A stretch of DNA of 64,000 bases, from positions 380,134-444,133 of the forward strand of contig NMRA01000328.1 of NCBI GenBank assembly GCA_002633005.1. Direction: 5' to 3'. Shown here piece by piece: positions 1 to 26,526 of this stretch. A program made the position numbers and the translations under genes. The stretch is from Phoronis australis (lineage: Eukaryota > Phoronida > Phoronidae). Numbering within the stretch: the stretch's first letter is position 1; the number at the start of each line of letters is the position of its first letter. The notes under the pieces were generated by a model. That model was given only the letters and a program-made list of their open reading frames with translations. It was not told the origin of the DNA and did no database searches.

Positions 1-1043
1 ACATTTCAAGAAAGAGAAAGAAGTATAGCTTTCAAAAACAGGTACGTGTTTTTTAAAAATACATTTTGGTGTTTTCCACGTGTGATTCAGTATTATCACC
101 AGTTGTTTTTTAACTTGTTCAGCCCCTTGACTGCCTAGGCCTTAGACAATACTGCTGACCCAGTAGAGACGATGATCATACTATAGGTACTTCATATGCC
201 GGATACTTTTCGGCAAATTATGTTCCTATAAGTTTAGAAGTACCGCGTAGAGAGATGCCTCTGAGGAGGTCGTTAATGTTTTCATTTGTTCCCAGTTTAA
301 ACAAATACTCCTGCAATCCTGTTTTTCGAACACTCCATTCAGTTGCCACATCGACACTGCTTGCGCTAAGGGATAATCCTATGGCGTTATACTGTGGGTG
401 TGATTTTAAAGCACTTTAAGTCTAAAATTTTTGAGAAGGTTAAATGGAGTAGATAGTTGCAAACAACATGCCCAAGTGGCCGTCATCCCCTGCCGTAGTC
501 TCAATTTTTTGTAAACATTAATTACTTAGGTAGCAGCTGCAATGATAATTAAATTAAAGTGCCTAAGTGGCCATCGTCGCCGTCGAAATTTGAGGACGAT
601 GGAAGCCACTGTCCATTTCGTCAAACGTCGATTACCTTAAGTGTAAATCGATTGACTATGGTTTGAGCATCTGATTTAAAAAAAATTAAATTTCAATCAC
701 TGCACAGGTATATCAGCTGATTTATTTTCAGCTGCATCTACTGATCTAATTATTAGACGATCAACATTATTAGGCTACAGATCAAACGGCATGTAAATTT
801 GTTAGGCTGGTGGTGGATCAGCTCCTGATACGTCCGTCTGAAAAAGTTGCATGCCAACTCACTCATAGTTGAATGTTAAATTAGTGTTAACAGTTCGGGT
901 TTTTTTCAGTTGGACTTGTATCGCAAGCAACAGCTCAGTCCAGAGCCCTGAATATGCAAATGAAATTCAAAGATAAAGACCTTGTGTCTTAGAAGCCAAG
1001 TACCACAGATCATCATGCTGTAAAAAAGAGAAAGACAAAGATT
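1..1043. other. no recognisable gene (left edge)
   Basis: AT-rich non-coding sequence with no convincing exon, RNA gene or long repeat. The missing 5' exon(s) of the spermidine synthase gene were looked for here and down to 8824 without success. Confidence 0.5.
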
Positions 1044-1702
1044 GTGGAGAGTGACGAATCCCCAGTTTTCAGAGATGTTTTTCTACAGTTTTGTTTGGAG
1101 TTCATTGAATCAAAGCTTCTAGCACATGGAGATGTCATTTGCCTTTCAAAAATAAAGCAAGACTTTGAAGCTGTTCTTCAGAAAGCTGGTGTGCATGAAG
1201 TTATTTGGACAGGCAATCTTAAGAAATATTGTTGAAGCTACTCACTGTTGTAGTTTGTGCCTGACTAAGAGATACGAAAGTGAATTGAGGCTAGTGTTCA
1301 ATAATTCACTTGCTGACTCTAATTAACACAGCCCATTGTAACATATTTTGAATCAAACGTTTGCCCAAATAGTGCCCGCCTCCAAACAAGAACTTAGTGT
1401 TTGACCCTTCATTGCCTGCGGGCTAATCACCAGTGTGCAGTGCTGTACCCTCTCTAATCGACCATAGTTGGCTCCTTGGCGGTGGAGCTTTGCAGTTAAT
1501 ATGTATGGCAATGACCGCATCTCCATTGACAGTACTAAACGATGAACGCTGCAAGTGCAAAAAGAACATGTGTGCTGGGAAACTGAGTTTGTGCTGCAAT
1601 GCTGGGTCAAACTGTACAGAAATGTGCAGCTGTGACAACTGTAGTAACATCAGCAACACTGACTGCATAACATTGGATAGTTCTTTGACAGGCCAACCCT
1701 AA
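1044..1702 (+). pseudogene. decayed multicopy/TE-type protein with Cys-rich CXC-like cluster
   Basis: Three protein-like pieces lie in order but not in one frame. Positions 1044-1235 read as a helical segment ending in KAGVHEVIWTGNLKK. After a frame change near 1215 the reading continues to RYESELRLVFNNSLADSN and a stop near 1324. From about 1433 a further piece reads SLIDHSWLLGGG, followed by CKCKKNMC, CCNAGSNC and CSCDNCSN. Spacing of the last block (C-x-C-x4-C ... C-C-x6-C-x3-C-x-C-x2-C) resembles tesmin/CXC-type zinc-binding clusters. The order (helical part, a 'SEL' segment, a 'GW/GG' segment, then the Cys cluster) resembles proteins repeated many times in marine invertebrate genomes; that is from memory of the family. 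No intact start, frameshift and internal stops: read as a pseudogene or transposon relic. Family identity is tentative. Confidence 0.45.
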
Positions 1703-3337
1703 ATAGACCTCCAACCCCGTTATTTCCTTTTTTGTATTAAAAAGTTAATTTTATTTGTTGATTAAGTCATAGAAAGTACATACTTTGATCATTGTCATGT
1801 ATTTGTCTCATACTGCTTAATAAACGCTGTCAGAATAATCTATTTTAATACAGTCTTTGTGCACATTCACAGAGATCATTCAACTATATTGTTTTTGTAC
1901 TATAACATATTTCTGGTGTATTATGCAAACAAGCTGTATTTTACACCATTAGTCAATGTTTTAGTCATTGAGGCACAAATTTTGCCCAGTCTCAAGTGTT
2001 TTGTGTTATTTTTGTTGCCTGACAATGCCAGAATAACTTCCTAGAAACATTCAGACTTAGTTTGTATTTTTGCCACTAGGTGTCTCTTTACGTTTTTTAA
2101 ATTTCACTGTTTACAATTAATTTACAATAGTAAAACATGTAATGTGAGTGTAATATTGTTCAATACAATGGCACTGATGGGACCATATTACTTGTTTTAC
2201 AAAAAAGTCACCAAAACTGTTGTTTTTACAAATATAAGTTTACTAAGCTCTTTGGTGATTATTAGGTAACTTCAAACTCAAATTTCTCAAAAATGTGCAA
2301 CTTTATATGTGGGAACTTTTTAGATTTTGAAAACACTCTAATAAATGAACTAAAAAACACCAAAATAAAATTGCCCCCCTAAAGTACTCACAAAAACCAT
2401 TTTCTAGAGGCCCTACAAAATCTGGCCCACCGACTAAATGTCATAGCCAGCCATAGGCCCCGCTTGACTGATAACCCTCACGTGTTTTTTTACCATGCAA
2501 TAGTTAGCTCCGGGAGCCGGTGACCTAACTTTTGATATACTTTAAAAGGGAAGTCATTGAGTGTTTTGAATTTAATTTTTTTATTTTACAATAATCTAAA
2601 ATTTAAAGATTTTAATGGCCCTATGCCATGGCTATGGCTAGTATGGCTTAGTATGGTTATGGAACTTTATTTTCAGAGGCAGTTTAGTTTTGAGCTGTAA
2701 ATGACCTCAACCGCAAGTGCGCATATGCGTATGTATGTGGGTATAAATGTGTTCTCTTTATTTTTCGCATGTTTGTAAAAAGTATTATGTTTTAATAAAA
2801 AACTTTTGGGCGAACGTACTAAGTAAAAACCAGTTGGAAGATGAGCAATGGCCAAAGATAGCAAGCTGAGTTATCTTGAGTTGTTAGCTGCTAGTGATCA
2901 GCTTACAAATGACCACTATTGATATTCATCAGATCGTAGACTCCTGTAAAATTCTGACATCGGAACTGGGAAAGTTGAGATGGGAGAACACAGAGACAGG
3001 GTAACGTATTGTTTTTGGATTGGCGATTTTGCTGGCGATTTTGCCATGATGTTGAACTTCCCATTTTAAATGTGTGTGATATGTTAATTTGTGAAATTAT
3101 TCTCACATTATTAGACCCTAAAACACTCATTATTTTAATTCCAAAATTTTGCGCGGACTTACTGCATGTTCATAGTCCACGGGACATTTACTTTCGACCT
3201 AGAGCTCAAAATTCACGCCATGCAAAATGGACAGCACCGGCAATTGAGAAATTTTCCTTCTGCGGCAATTGGATAGATCCAATAAATGATTCTGAAGGTT
3301 GTTTTTGTATGACAATAAGGTCTAATTTTTGTGCGCT
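1703..3337. other. no recognisable gene
   Basis: AT-rich sequence. Short open frames here (for example around 3009-3455) show no domain, no codon signature and no splice context, so nothing is called. Confidence 0.5.
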
Positions 3338-5066
3338 CATATATTTATATGTGGACGCATTATGCCGTCATCTCCGTCCGGACGGCGTCCGTCCGGCGTC
3401 CGGTGTCCGGCGTCTGCTGCTCTGTCTCCAAAACTCCTGTGATATACGTTCATGAAATTTGGCACATATGTTCCATTCATGATTGGGATGGCATGAGCGA
3501 ACTGTCGGATGGATCCGACTACCGGTGTGCCCCCTAGTGGCAATTATAGTTTTTTACGCTTACCTTTGTATCTTCAAAAGTCCTGAACAGATTTTCATGA
3601 AATTTAGTATGTGGGCACCTATTAGTGAGATGACGCTATCCTCCGGTTTTCGGATGGATTCGACATAGTTTGCGCCACCTAGTGGCCATTTTTACTGTTT
3701 TCGAGTCTGGTTTTTTGCGTCCACCCCTCTATCAACCAAACCGCTCAAAGGATGATTGTGAAAATAAATTGGCATGTATGTGTTTACTATAAAGAGGACG
3801 GTTGGCGATGATTTTCTGACGATTTCGACTACTGTGGCACTGCCTAGTGGCAGTTTTTTTTTTGCACCTATGGCTGTATCTCCTAAACCGTTTGCAGGAT
3901 CTTTACTTAATTTAGCAAGTGTATTTATATGATGTTGACTACGGATGACGACGACGACTTTTGGACATATCTGACTACTGCTGTGCCCCCGAGTGGCAAT
4001 TTTAGTTTTTTACGTTTAACTCTGTATCTTCAAAGGTCCTTAACAGATTTCATAAAATTTTAAATATAGACATCTATTAGTGTGATGACTCTATCTTCCT
4101 GTTTTTGGATGGAATCGAGGTACTTTGCACCACCTAGTGGCCATTTTCGCTGTTTTCAAATCTTGTTTTAGGCTTCCACTCCTGTGTCAACCAAATCATT
4201 TGAAAATATATATTACATATATATGTTCTTAGTGTGAAGACGACTTTTTATGATGGTGATTGACTACTGTGGCGCCTCCTAGTGGCATTTTTGTTTTTAT
4301 TGTGCCTATGGCTGTGTCTCCTAAACCGTTTGTAGGATCTTTACTTAATTTAGCAAGTGTATTTATATGATGTTGGCTACGGATGACGACTTTCGGACAG
4401 ATCTGACTACTGCTGTGCCCTCTAGTGGCAATTTTTATTTTTTACGTTTAACTCAGTATCTTCAAAGGCCCTCAACAGATTTTCATAAAATTTTAAATAT
4501 AGGCGTCTATTGGTGTGATGACGCTATGTTCCTGTTTTTGGATGGAATTGAGGTATTTTGCACCACCTAGTGGCCATTTTTTGCTGTTTTCAAATCTTGT
4601 TTTCGGTGTCCAACCCTGTATCAACCAAATCATTTAAAAAAAATTGGCATATAATTATGTTCTCAGTGTGAAGATGACCTTTGGTGTCTGACTACAGTGG
4701 CGCCTCCTAGGGGTAGTTTTGTTTTGCGCCCATAGTTGCATCTCCTAAACCCAAATCGAGGATCTTTACTAAATTTAGTAAGTGTATTTATATGAAGATA
4801 ACAATAGACGACGACAACTTTCAGGCGGATCCAACGGACACTGTGCCCACTTGTGGCAATTTCATTTTATTCTGTTTTCCTTTGTTTCTCTGAAGTTCCT
4901 TGACAGATTTTTATGAAATATGGCATGTTCCTGTTTTTGGATGGATTGTATATTTTTGCGCCAGCTAGTGGCCATTTTTATGATACAAATAAATAACCCT
5001 AAAAGCACACCATTTGCAATGCTTTCATGGGCGCATTTCAATGCTCCGCATTGCTCTTGTTATAAT
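3338..5066. repeat. satellite-like block 1: eleven ~145-bp monomers in A-B-C order
   Basis: A GT-ccgg-rich head (3338-3520, 'cgtccgtccggcgtccgg') is followed by eleven diverged monomers marked by a ctagtgg core at 3534, 3679, 3844, 3990, 4134, 4279, 4422, 4567, 4707, 4850 and 4965. Most steps are 140-146 bp. Three monomer types alternate: A with gtgccccctagtggcaatt, B with gcgccacctagtggccatt, C with gcgcctcctagtggcagtt, each followed by its own type-specific text. The order is A-B-C three times and then A-B, so the higher-order unit is about 440 bp. The right end is 'ataaccctaaaagcacacc ... gcattgctct'. The same 11-monomer architecture and right end recur at 19940-21556. The core matches the CTCF consensus on the minus strand. 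No coding capacity. Confidence 0.85.
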
Positions 5067-7649
5067 CTTAATTTTTTGTAATATTTTACCTTAAATCGGA
5101 AAATTCTTGCCAAAATCTTTATTTTCTGTTACGTTTTAACTTAAATTGGAAACTTCTACATCAAAAAATGAAAATGAAAATTATTTGTCCGGTTTTGAGA
5201 ACCGCAATCTAAATAATGCACCATTCATTGTACAATTGTTACTAAAGAGTTGCGGGCCAAAAGATCAAAAGTTTGATGCTTTTGAAATCTATGGATTTTT
5301 TAGAATGGGCAATTCACAGTGAAATAATTAGAATATTCCTTATATTGTTATCTTGAAAATCTGAAATTTGTGCAGCACTGCTTTTTATTACAGCGTTTAA
5401 CAAAAAATTTTCCACCGAATACAAAGTAGCCTGTTGAACAGGAGTCTGAAAAAACAAAGGGTTTTGTAGCATTCCCAATTCAAAAGCACTACTTATGATA
5501 ACTGAAACTTAATCATGGTACAGATTTTTAATCGGTTAATTCACAGCGAAAAAAATCCCAACATAGAAAAAACCTAAATTTGACTTTTCTCTCTGAAATT
5601 ACCGCTTCCCTGCAAGTGCTACAAAAAATCTGTCTACAGATTCAGAATTTCCATTCTTTCTAGATTCTAAAAATGTGCCAGCTGCCTTTTTGGCAACTTT
5701 GATATGTTTGACAACCACCTGAAAGTCCTTCTCTCACGCTTTGTTAACCCTTATTCCATGGTTAGAAGGTGTTATAAGGATCCAAGAAGTACCTACCACA
5801 TAACTAATACACGATCCGTACTCGAAAACAGTTTAAATGAACACGCCACTCACGATTCACACCCGAAGAAACACCGCCATTGTGAACTTGCTGCGAACCC
5901 CGAAGTACAATTCATTCAGGAACCCAGGCCGAGAAAACGCCGTCAGTGCGACTGGAGCAGTGCCTGTACTGTTACCAGCCAGCAAACGGGATAAAAAAAT
6001 CGACAGCGTGTCTTAATTTTGATAAAATCAAACTACGGACAATTTTATGGAATTTGCTGAAGAAATGTGGCGAATAAATTTTGACAGAAGTTATTTTGCC
6101 AGACTCGGGACCGCAGCCTATCGGACCCGGTGCGGATCGAGACCAGACACTGGCGAACGGTAAATGCATGCGGTTGCAAGCTGTTTTGTCGAAGTAAAAT
6201 GGTCAAATGATAAATGCTGCATACGGTATATTCAAGGGTAGTTTCAGACTCTTGCATGAAATTACGGGCTGGTTAGTCCTGTGTCACACTGCCGCGGCAG
6301 ACCTTAGTTAGCCTCAGTCACCAGCTACCAGTGAAGACAATAGTCAAAATACAGCTTGTTAGTAGGCCTATACAGCTTTGCGCCAAGACTACCCTTAGGT
6401 CTAACTGGTGGCTGGCCACAAACACAAAAAACACGAAAATTGAACAAAGTTTCTTTTTTGTAGCAACGTTTGTCAAAATGTATCAACGTTAAATCTTCAC
6501 AAATTACAAAGTAGCCGATTGAACATGCCTTTCAGTTCAGCAAAAGTCGACATTGTAGGTGCCTCCAGAAATGAGACGAAGTTCAACGGGAATTGTGAGC
6601 ACATTTATCACTTAATGAGTAACAACTGCGAGGCTGAAATTTGGTGAACACTGCTAAATGGTGCAGAATAGTAAGTAAAGATATGTCTAACTAAATTTCA
6701 CCGTAATTTGTTAGCGAAAACAATTTACACAAAGTTTTAAACTCGTAACTCATCCCGCTGTCCTCCAATATGGCCGACGCGATCCCAACAAAGTGACCCA
6801 AATTTCGCCACAAAACTTGCAATAACTTTACAGTGCTTGCCCCGATTTTGATACTTTTTCGATTTTTACTGAGTAGAATGTACCACCTTTCCGATGATAG
6901 CAAAGTACTTTTTCAAAACGAGGAAAAAAATAAAACCGAAAAAAAATTGGTTCGACCCATATTGGTTCCTAGGTTCGACCGGCCTACGTAGGGAACAAAA
7001 CACCAATGCTATTTTAACATACTAAGTACGCGTAACATTCCAAAAAAAATCAACGACCACTAACTACAAACTATAAATACACTACATATGCAAACGAATC
7101 ACGATATATTACTAATAAAACAAAATAAGGAAGACTTTTCGAGCAAGCCATAGCACATTCAGTTACAAGGAAAAAATGGCGGCGTTCAGGACAAGTTCCT
7201 GAACTGATGAGCCGGAAATGTGGGTACGGAAATAACCGATGACAACCGGTAATCATACGCTCAGAGAGAAGGGTCAAATACTGTTAAAAAATCGCTTTTG
7301 GCATGAAAGGCGAAAAGAATATAAAGAAAGGGTGTCGAAAATAAGAATTTATGTAGTAAGTATTTTTGGATACTGGAACCACATGGGCAGTTTGCAAGAA
7401 GGACTTGAAATTGCATCTGGTTTCCGAGACACCAGGCGACAGGGGTTGAAAGCGAACTGCAGCCACTATTTTGCACCAAAAGTTGGTCATGACTAAAATA
7501 CTTGGCTTTTCTCATTCAAAAGCGCAAGCAAATCAATTTCCTTGAAATGTTTTCAATGCATTCCACAAAACAGCTTCCAAACCCGACACGCCCTTTATAT
7601 AAATTCCAGGGATTAAGAAAATGCCCCGTGGCCACAGCCTAACTGTTCA
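5067..7649. other. no recognisable gene
   Basis: Unique-looking AT-rich DNA. An open frame at 5704-5994 is basic and His/Arg-rich at its end but has no domain I recognise and no splice context. Nothing is called. Confidence 0.4.
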
Positions 7650-8200
7650 GTGCTACCATCTGCTACATCTGCTTGACTAAATGGCGACCTTGAGCATATG
7701 CAAATTAAGGCCACCATTATGCAAAATTCTGTTTTTGCTTATATAACTTCCTTACCAAGCACCATAGGTAAATTATTTTGATGTTTAATTATTTTGATGT
7801 TTTACCTGTGTATTCTAGGTCAGTGAACTCAATGAAGTTAGTTTACAGCTGGATAAATTGTGAATTTGCTTAATTTTTGCAAATTAAGGCTGCCATTGTT
7901 TAAAAATCTGCTCGTGCTTACAACTAGGATAAAAAGCACCACAGTTTAATTGTATTTATATTTTCTCCCATGTTTCTGTGTTCACTCAGTGTGCAGATTG
8001 TTACATGATAAATTTGTTTAATTTATTCATATAATGACCACCATCATCTAAAATTCTGTTTCTATTCGTGACTGCCATACGGTGCACCCATACTTTCGTG
8101 GTAATGAATTTAATGAAATCAGTTTGCAGGTCATTACATCATAAATTTGCATAACTTTTATCCAAATACAAACTTCAGTGTAACAGTTCAGACCATCAAA
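7650..8200. repeat. degenerate ~175-bp tandem repeat, about three copies
   Basis: Copies start near 7690, 7865 and 8030. Each contains a variant of 'aaaattctgtttttgct', then 'gtcagtgaactcaatgaag', a gca(g)-rich stretch, and 'gataaattgtgaatttgct'. Divergence is high. No coding potential. Confidence 0.55.
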
Positions 8201-8804
8201 TACTTGTCTATTCATCAAAAATCATAGCGGTGTCAATCATGCGTGCACTGTTGGGGTGTCAATCATGGGTACACTGTTGATCATATCCATGCATACCCTC
8301 ATTGAACTATTTTTGTGCGAATCAATGCATATCTCACAAAGAATTCCAACTCCAAATTTGTTGCCATTAACTTTTTCACTGCCAGTGATAAATCAACCAT
8401 GACAGATGATGTCATTCTGCATTTTGCCAATAGGAGCGCTTTATTTGTTGAACTCCTTAATGATACTTCCACAATATGTCCTTGTTGGTGCTTGACAGGT
8501 TTCTGTGGATCTACTAACCCTATTGTCTTCCAAGTGACGTTATCATTAAAGTATCACACCTCAGATATATCAGATCACACATAGTGTAGTGTAGCTGCTT
8601 CACTTGTTACTGTTCAAGTCAATTGTGTAAGATAAACAACATAACGTTTACCAAACCGTATGTGCATGTATGACAACTTGACATTTTTTCGTTGCGACGA
8701 GACCAAAAACTTGAAAGTTGTTCCATTGCTTTGTATAATGCGTGGCTTTTCGCTGGGATAAAATCTCAGCAATTTTAGGCAAAAATAATCTGCAGTTGGC
8801 CTGA

Positions 8805-23455
<14,651 letters not shown>

Positions 23456-23594
23456 CCCTCTTTTCATGTAGTAGTGATGAAAGGTGCCACGAAACCTTTG
23501 TGTTCAGTTCAGACCAGTGGTATCTCTGAACAGGCCAAGGATTGTTTGGAAATCGAGCAGGTCAAAGGTTATTGCAATGATAAATATGGTTATG

Positions 23595-23790
23595 TACCCT
23601 AAACTTTCGGGTTAACGTCCTGGGCGGTAAATTTAGCAAACCAAAAAATCGGGGGTGGGCGGTTAACCAGACATGAGCGCTTAAACGTGAAATTTCAAGA
23701 AATCCAGGGTGGGCGGTTAACCGAACATGGGCGCTTATTACGACAGACAACCGCCCTGGGGGGTTAATCTTACCTCGTGATCGAAGTCCC
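23595..23790. mobile_element. GC-motif DNA-element fragment (TA-ccctaaactttcgggttaac end)
   Basis: Starts TA-ccctaaactttcgggttaac and contains repeated 'ggtgggcggttaacc.gacatg.gcgctta' units. A related end, TA-ccgtaaacgttcgggttaac, begins at 52451, and the ends resemble the 16591-18044 element. It begins 140 bp after the SRM stop, so the SRM 3'UTR may run into it; no AATAAA was seen in between. Confidence 0.6.
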
Positions 23791-24654
23791 CACATGACAC
23801 ACGTACTCGGAACGCATAGCATTTTTCAAAGACCTTTATCGTCACATCGCCAAATGACGGTAAACCTTCATAACAGCGGATGATCCCAACAAAGGTTCTG
23901 TTGCCCTCAGATCATTCACAATTAAATTTAAAAAATTGCTGAGTAATAGACCCGTGCCATCGTGTGGTCTTGTTAGTTTGTTAGAACTGTAGTGCGCAGA
24001 CGACCAGCGACCACGCAGCGCTCCACTTGGATTGCAAGCGGTGACATTGCAAAAGTGCGCGCATGTAAGCTTCAGGTGTTGCAGAGGTCACAGCTGACAG
24101 CAACGTTACAGTCCCGTGCTAGCTTTCAAGTTCTGAGTCAGAAGCACTGAGTTTTAAAATTAGTTGTTATAAAGTCTGAAAAACTAATTCAGGTGTTTTT
24201 TTTTGTGTTTGAGATGTTTATAGTCGACACCGTGAAAAAAAAGTTCTAACCACTGCACAAATATGTGATAGAAAGTCACAAAACAGCGATGTTTCAATTT
24301 CATTCTTAAACCGTCGACCACTTTATCCAACTTTGTGGTGGAAAACATTTATTTTACATGCAAGATGTCCAGATTATATCCTATTATATCACCTACACTA
24401 TCGCACTGCATTTGTCAGTCCCGTTGGGCGCAATGTCCCGGCAGGCAATCTTGACTTGGAAAGGCCGTCAAGTAATGTAACGGCTTCTTTCAATATGCGT
24501 CTCGTTTTTAAGGGCCAAAGATAGCGGCGGGATTCAGCACACACGTAGGGCCTACGAATGAGTTACCTATCAATCGCGTGTTGGTGTCAAGGTAACATGC
24601 ACTCAGTGTGAGAACTTAGGCGCGTGCACCACTACAAAGTTAGGCCTACACATC

Positions 24655-25020
24655 AAAGGAGAACAGTGACAGTCCTAAGTAAAAGAAACCGGCGTGAAGG
24701 TGTACTTTTAACTGTTGTTGAAAGACCCAGTGCTTTACGGTATTCCATCTGTTCCAATGTCCCCCAACAGAAACTGCGATGTCAAGTTTACTTCGATATT
24801 TTCCGGCTCGATGTTCCCTAGGCCCGAGTGTGCCATGCCCGTAGCTAGCTGCGTGCACCTCCTACCAACTATCGCCAATTTTCAGTCAGTCTGCGTCGTA
24901 GATATTTCAGGCTCGAATGGTAAGAATTTTGTTCAGGCTAAAACTGGCCAATGTAGAAACAAAATTATTCTGGACGGCTAAAAAGGGAATATGGAAGCGA
25001 TAATTTAGTCAGGCGGCGGT
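24655..25020. repeat. dispersed repeat, inverted homologue at 53310-53680
   Basis: Shared text includes 'gtgcacctcctaccaactat', 'cgccaattttcagtcagtct' and 'gaatatggaagcgataattt'. Homology covers about 350 bp on opposite strands. Both copies lie within 1-2 kb of a 'cggttaacgccc' element end, suggesting they belong to one larger element family. Open frames here are shadows of the repeat. Confidence 0.75.
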
Positions 25021-25037
25021 TGACGCAAGAAATCGTA

Positions 25038-25092
25038 NNNNNNNNNNNNNNNNNNNNNNNNNNNNNNNNNNNNNNNNNNNNNNNNNNNNNNN
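25038..25092. other. assembly gap (55 N)
   Basis: Run of N. It falls between the 24655-25020 repeat and a truncated satellite copy. Confidence 1.
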
Positions 25093-25233
25093 GGAGGGAT
25101 CCAACTATGGCTGCGGACCACGTTAACAATTTTATTTTTCTACATTTACCGCTGTATCTTGAATCTTCACAGATTTTCATAAAAATTGGCAGATTTATTT
25201 TTAGATGGTGTTTTCTCATTTTAGGACAGATTT

Positions 25234-25384
25234 GATGTATTCTGCACTGCTTGGTGTATTCTGCACCGCTTAGTATATTCTGCACGGCTTGGTGTATTCT
25301 GCACCGCTTGGTGTATTCTACACCGCTTGGTATATTTTGCACTGCTTGGTGTATTCTGCATCGCTTGGTGTATTCTGCACCGCT
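25234..25384. repeat. 18-bp minisatellite, about eight copies
   Basis: Unit gcttggtgtattctgcacc with one- or two-base variants. It appears to be an expansion of the satellite B monomer's 'tttgcaccacct' region. The long minus-strand open frame across it (repeated IHQAVQN) is a by-product of an 18-bp period and not evidence of a protein. Confidence 0.9.
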
Positions 25385-25421
25385 GATCCACCTAATGGAT
25401 ATTTTTAACATTAATAAACAT

Positions 25422-25575
25422 CAGGGGCGGATCCAGGATATATAGTTAGGGGGGCCAGGGCAGAGTATTAGCCAGATTTTGCCCGTCAGACATTTGCAGC
25501 CCCGAATTGCCAAATGGAATCAGGAAGAGTTTTAGGTGGGCCATGGCCCCTTGGCCCCCTCTTGATCCGCCAATG
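25422..25575. mobile_element. MITE with caggggcggatccag end
   Basis: Left end CAGGGGCGGATCCAG, right end the complement of CATTGGCGGATCAAG. Flanks are aacat and aacac, a 5-bp duplication with one mismatch. It is inserted inside satellite block 3. A reverse-oriented copy is at 30309-30477. No coding capacity. Confidence 0.75.
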
Positions 25576-25774
25576 AACACCCCTTGAAGCATACCGTTTG
25601 TGGTGCAGTCGTGGGCACATTTCAGTTTTGGGTTGCTCTTTTTATAGTAGGGCCTACAGAACTCGTGGTCCCTTTCATCTGAACTTATATATTAGAGATG
25701 GTGCACAACATTCTAGTGCCTTCTGATTAGAGAAAAACGATTGCATGTGCTGTGGTGCCAGAATTGCATTGGAT

Positions 25775-25875
25775 GTCACTCAGGTTCCATTTTCTTTAAA
25801 AATGAAGTAAATTTTCTTCATTGCACAGTGGAGCAGACGACGGAAACAGAGTGGTAGTGCGCAGCGCCACTGCCG
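25775..25875. repeat. ~100-bp conserved repeat module, inverted homologue at 31160-31262
   Basis: Shared core: 'ttttcttcattgcacagt', 'gcagacgacggaaac', 'ccactgccggtcgcctggg'. The two copies are in opposite orientation. C/G-rich runs near 25970 and 26095-26130 ('ctaaatccgcctcc') suggest that further MITE pieces follow. Confidence 0.7.
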
Positions 25876-26429
25876 GTCGCCTGGGATATCGCGGGAGAGC
25901 CTATACTTAGCCATAGTTCCGTTACGAATGCGCCGTGTTCCGAATTTGACCCTTGAAATTTCATTTGAGCCCCCCCCCCAACACTAAAACTGCACACATT
26001 TAAATCTTTTTTCATCTGTATAATTTTAATTACTGGGGTTAATTAATAAACTCAACATTTCCCTACGCTCTTACTGTTTTATTTTTTGCGGCAGCCAAGG
26101 GGGGCCCCCTGCCCCCCCCCTAAATCCGCCTCCTATGTGATTAGCATTTGAACCCAAGTTTTCTGGCCAACCATAGTGCTCACAACCACTTTGCTTCTGC
26201 TTATTTGGTTATCTCTCTTAACCTATTCAAGAATGATCAGTGATTCTACATAACATGTCTGTAACTTAACTTGATAAACGGAAATGGAGTCTTTTCCCCA
26301 TGGACACATTCTTTTCGTTTTTAGCCAGCTAAATGAAGTGTTTAAACAAATACTCTTATCACATTCTTCATCTGCTATGAGTGGTTGTCTGAATATTTTC
26401 ATGTGCATGTAACATAAAATGTTGGCCTT

Positions 26430-26430
<1 letters not shown>

Positions 26431-26522
<92 letters not shown>
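26431..26522. repeat. microsatellite (acatat)n then (at)n
   Basis: About eight acatat units run into about 22 AT units. The minus-strand frame of alternating Ile/Tyr/Met is an artefact of the repeat. Confidence 0.97.

Positions 26523-26526
<4 letters not shown>

Larger units (their letters stand above)
25093..25660. repeat. satellite block 3: truncated copy, expanded and interrupted
   Basis: Begins with monomer-A-like text (acatttaccgctgtatctt, cttcacagattttcat) and ends with the block's usual right end (agcataccgtttgtggtgc, cgtgggcacatttcag). Inside it are an 18-bp minisatellite (25234-25384) at the place of the type-B core, and a 154-bp MITE (25422-25575). Nested insertions give the order of events: satellite copy first, then expansion and insertion. 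Confidence 0.75.

Noticed and set aside
24965-25411. 148-residue minus-strand open frame with repeated IHQAVQN-like units
   Set aside because: It is the translation of an 18-bp minisatellite and crosses the N gap.
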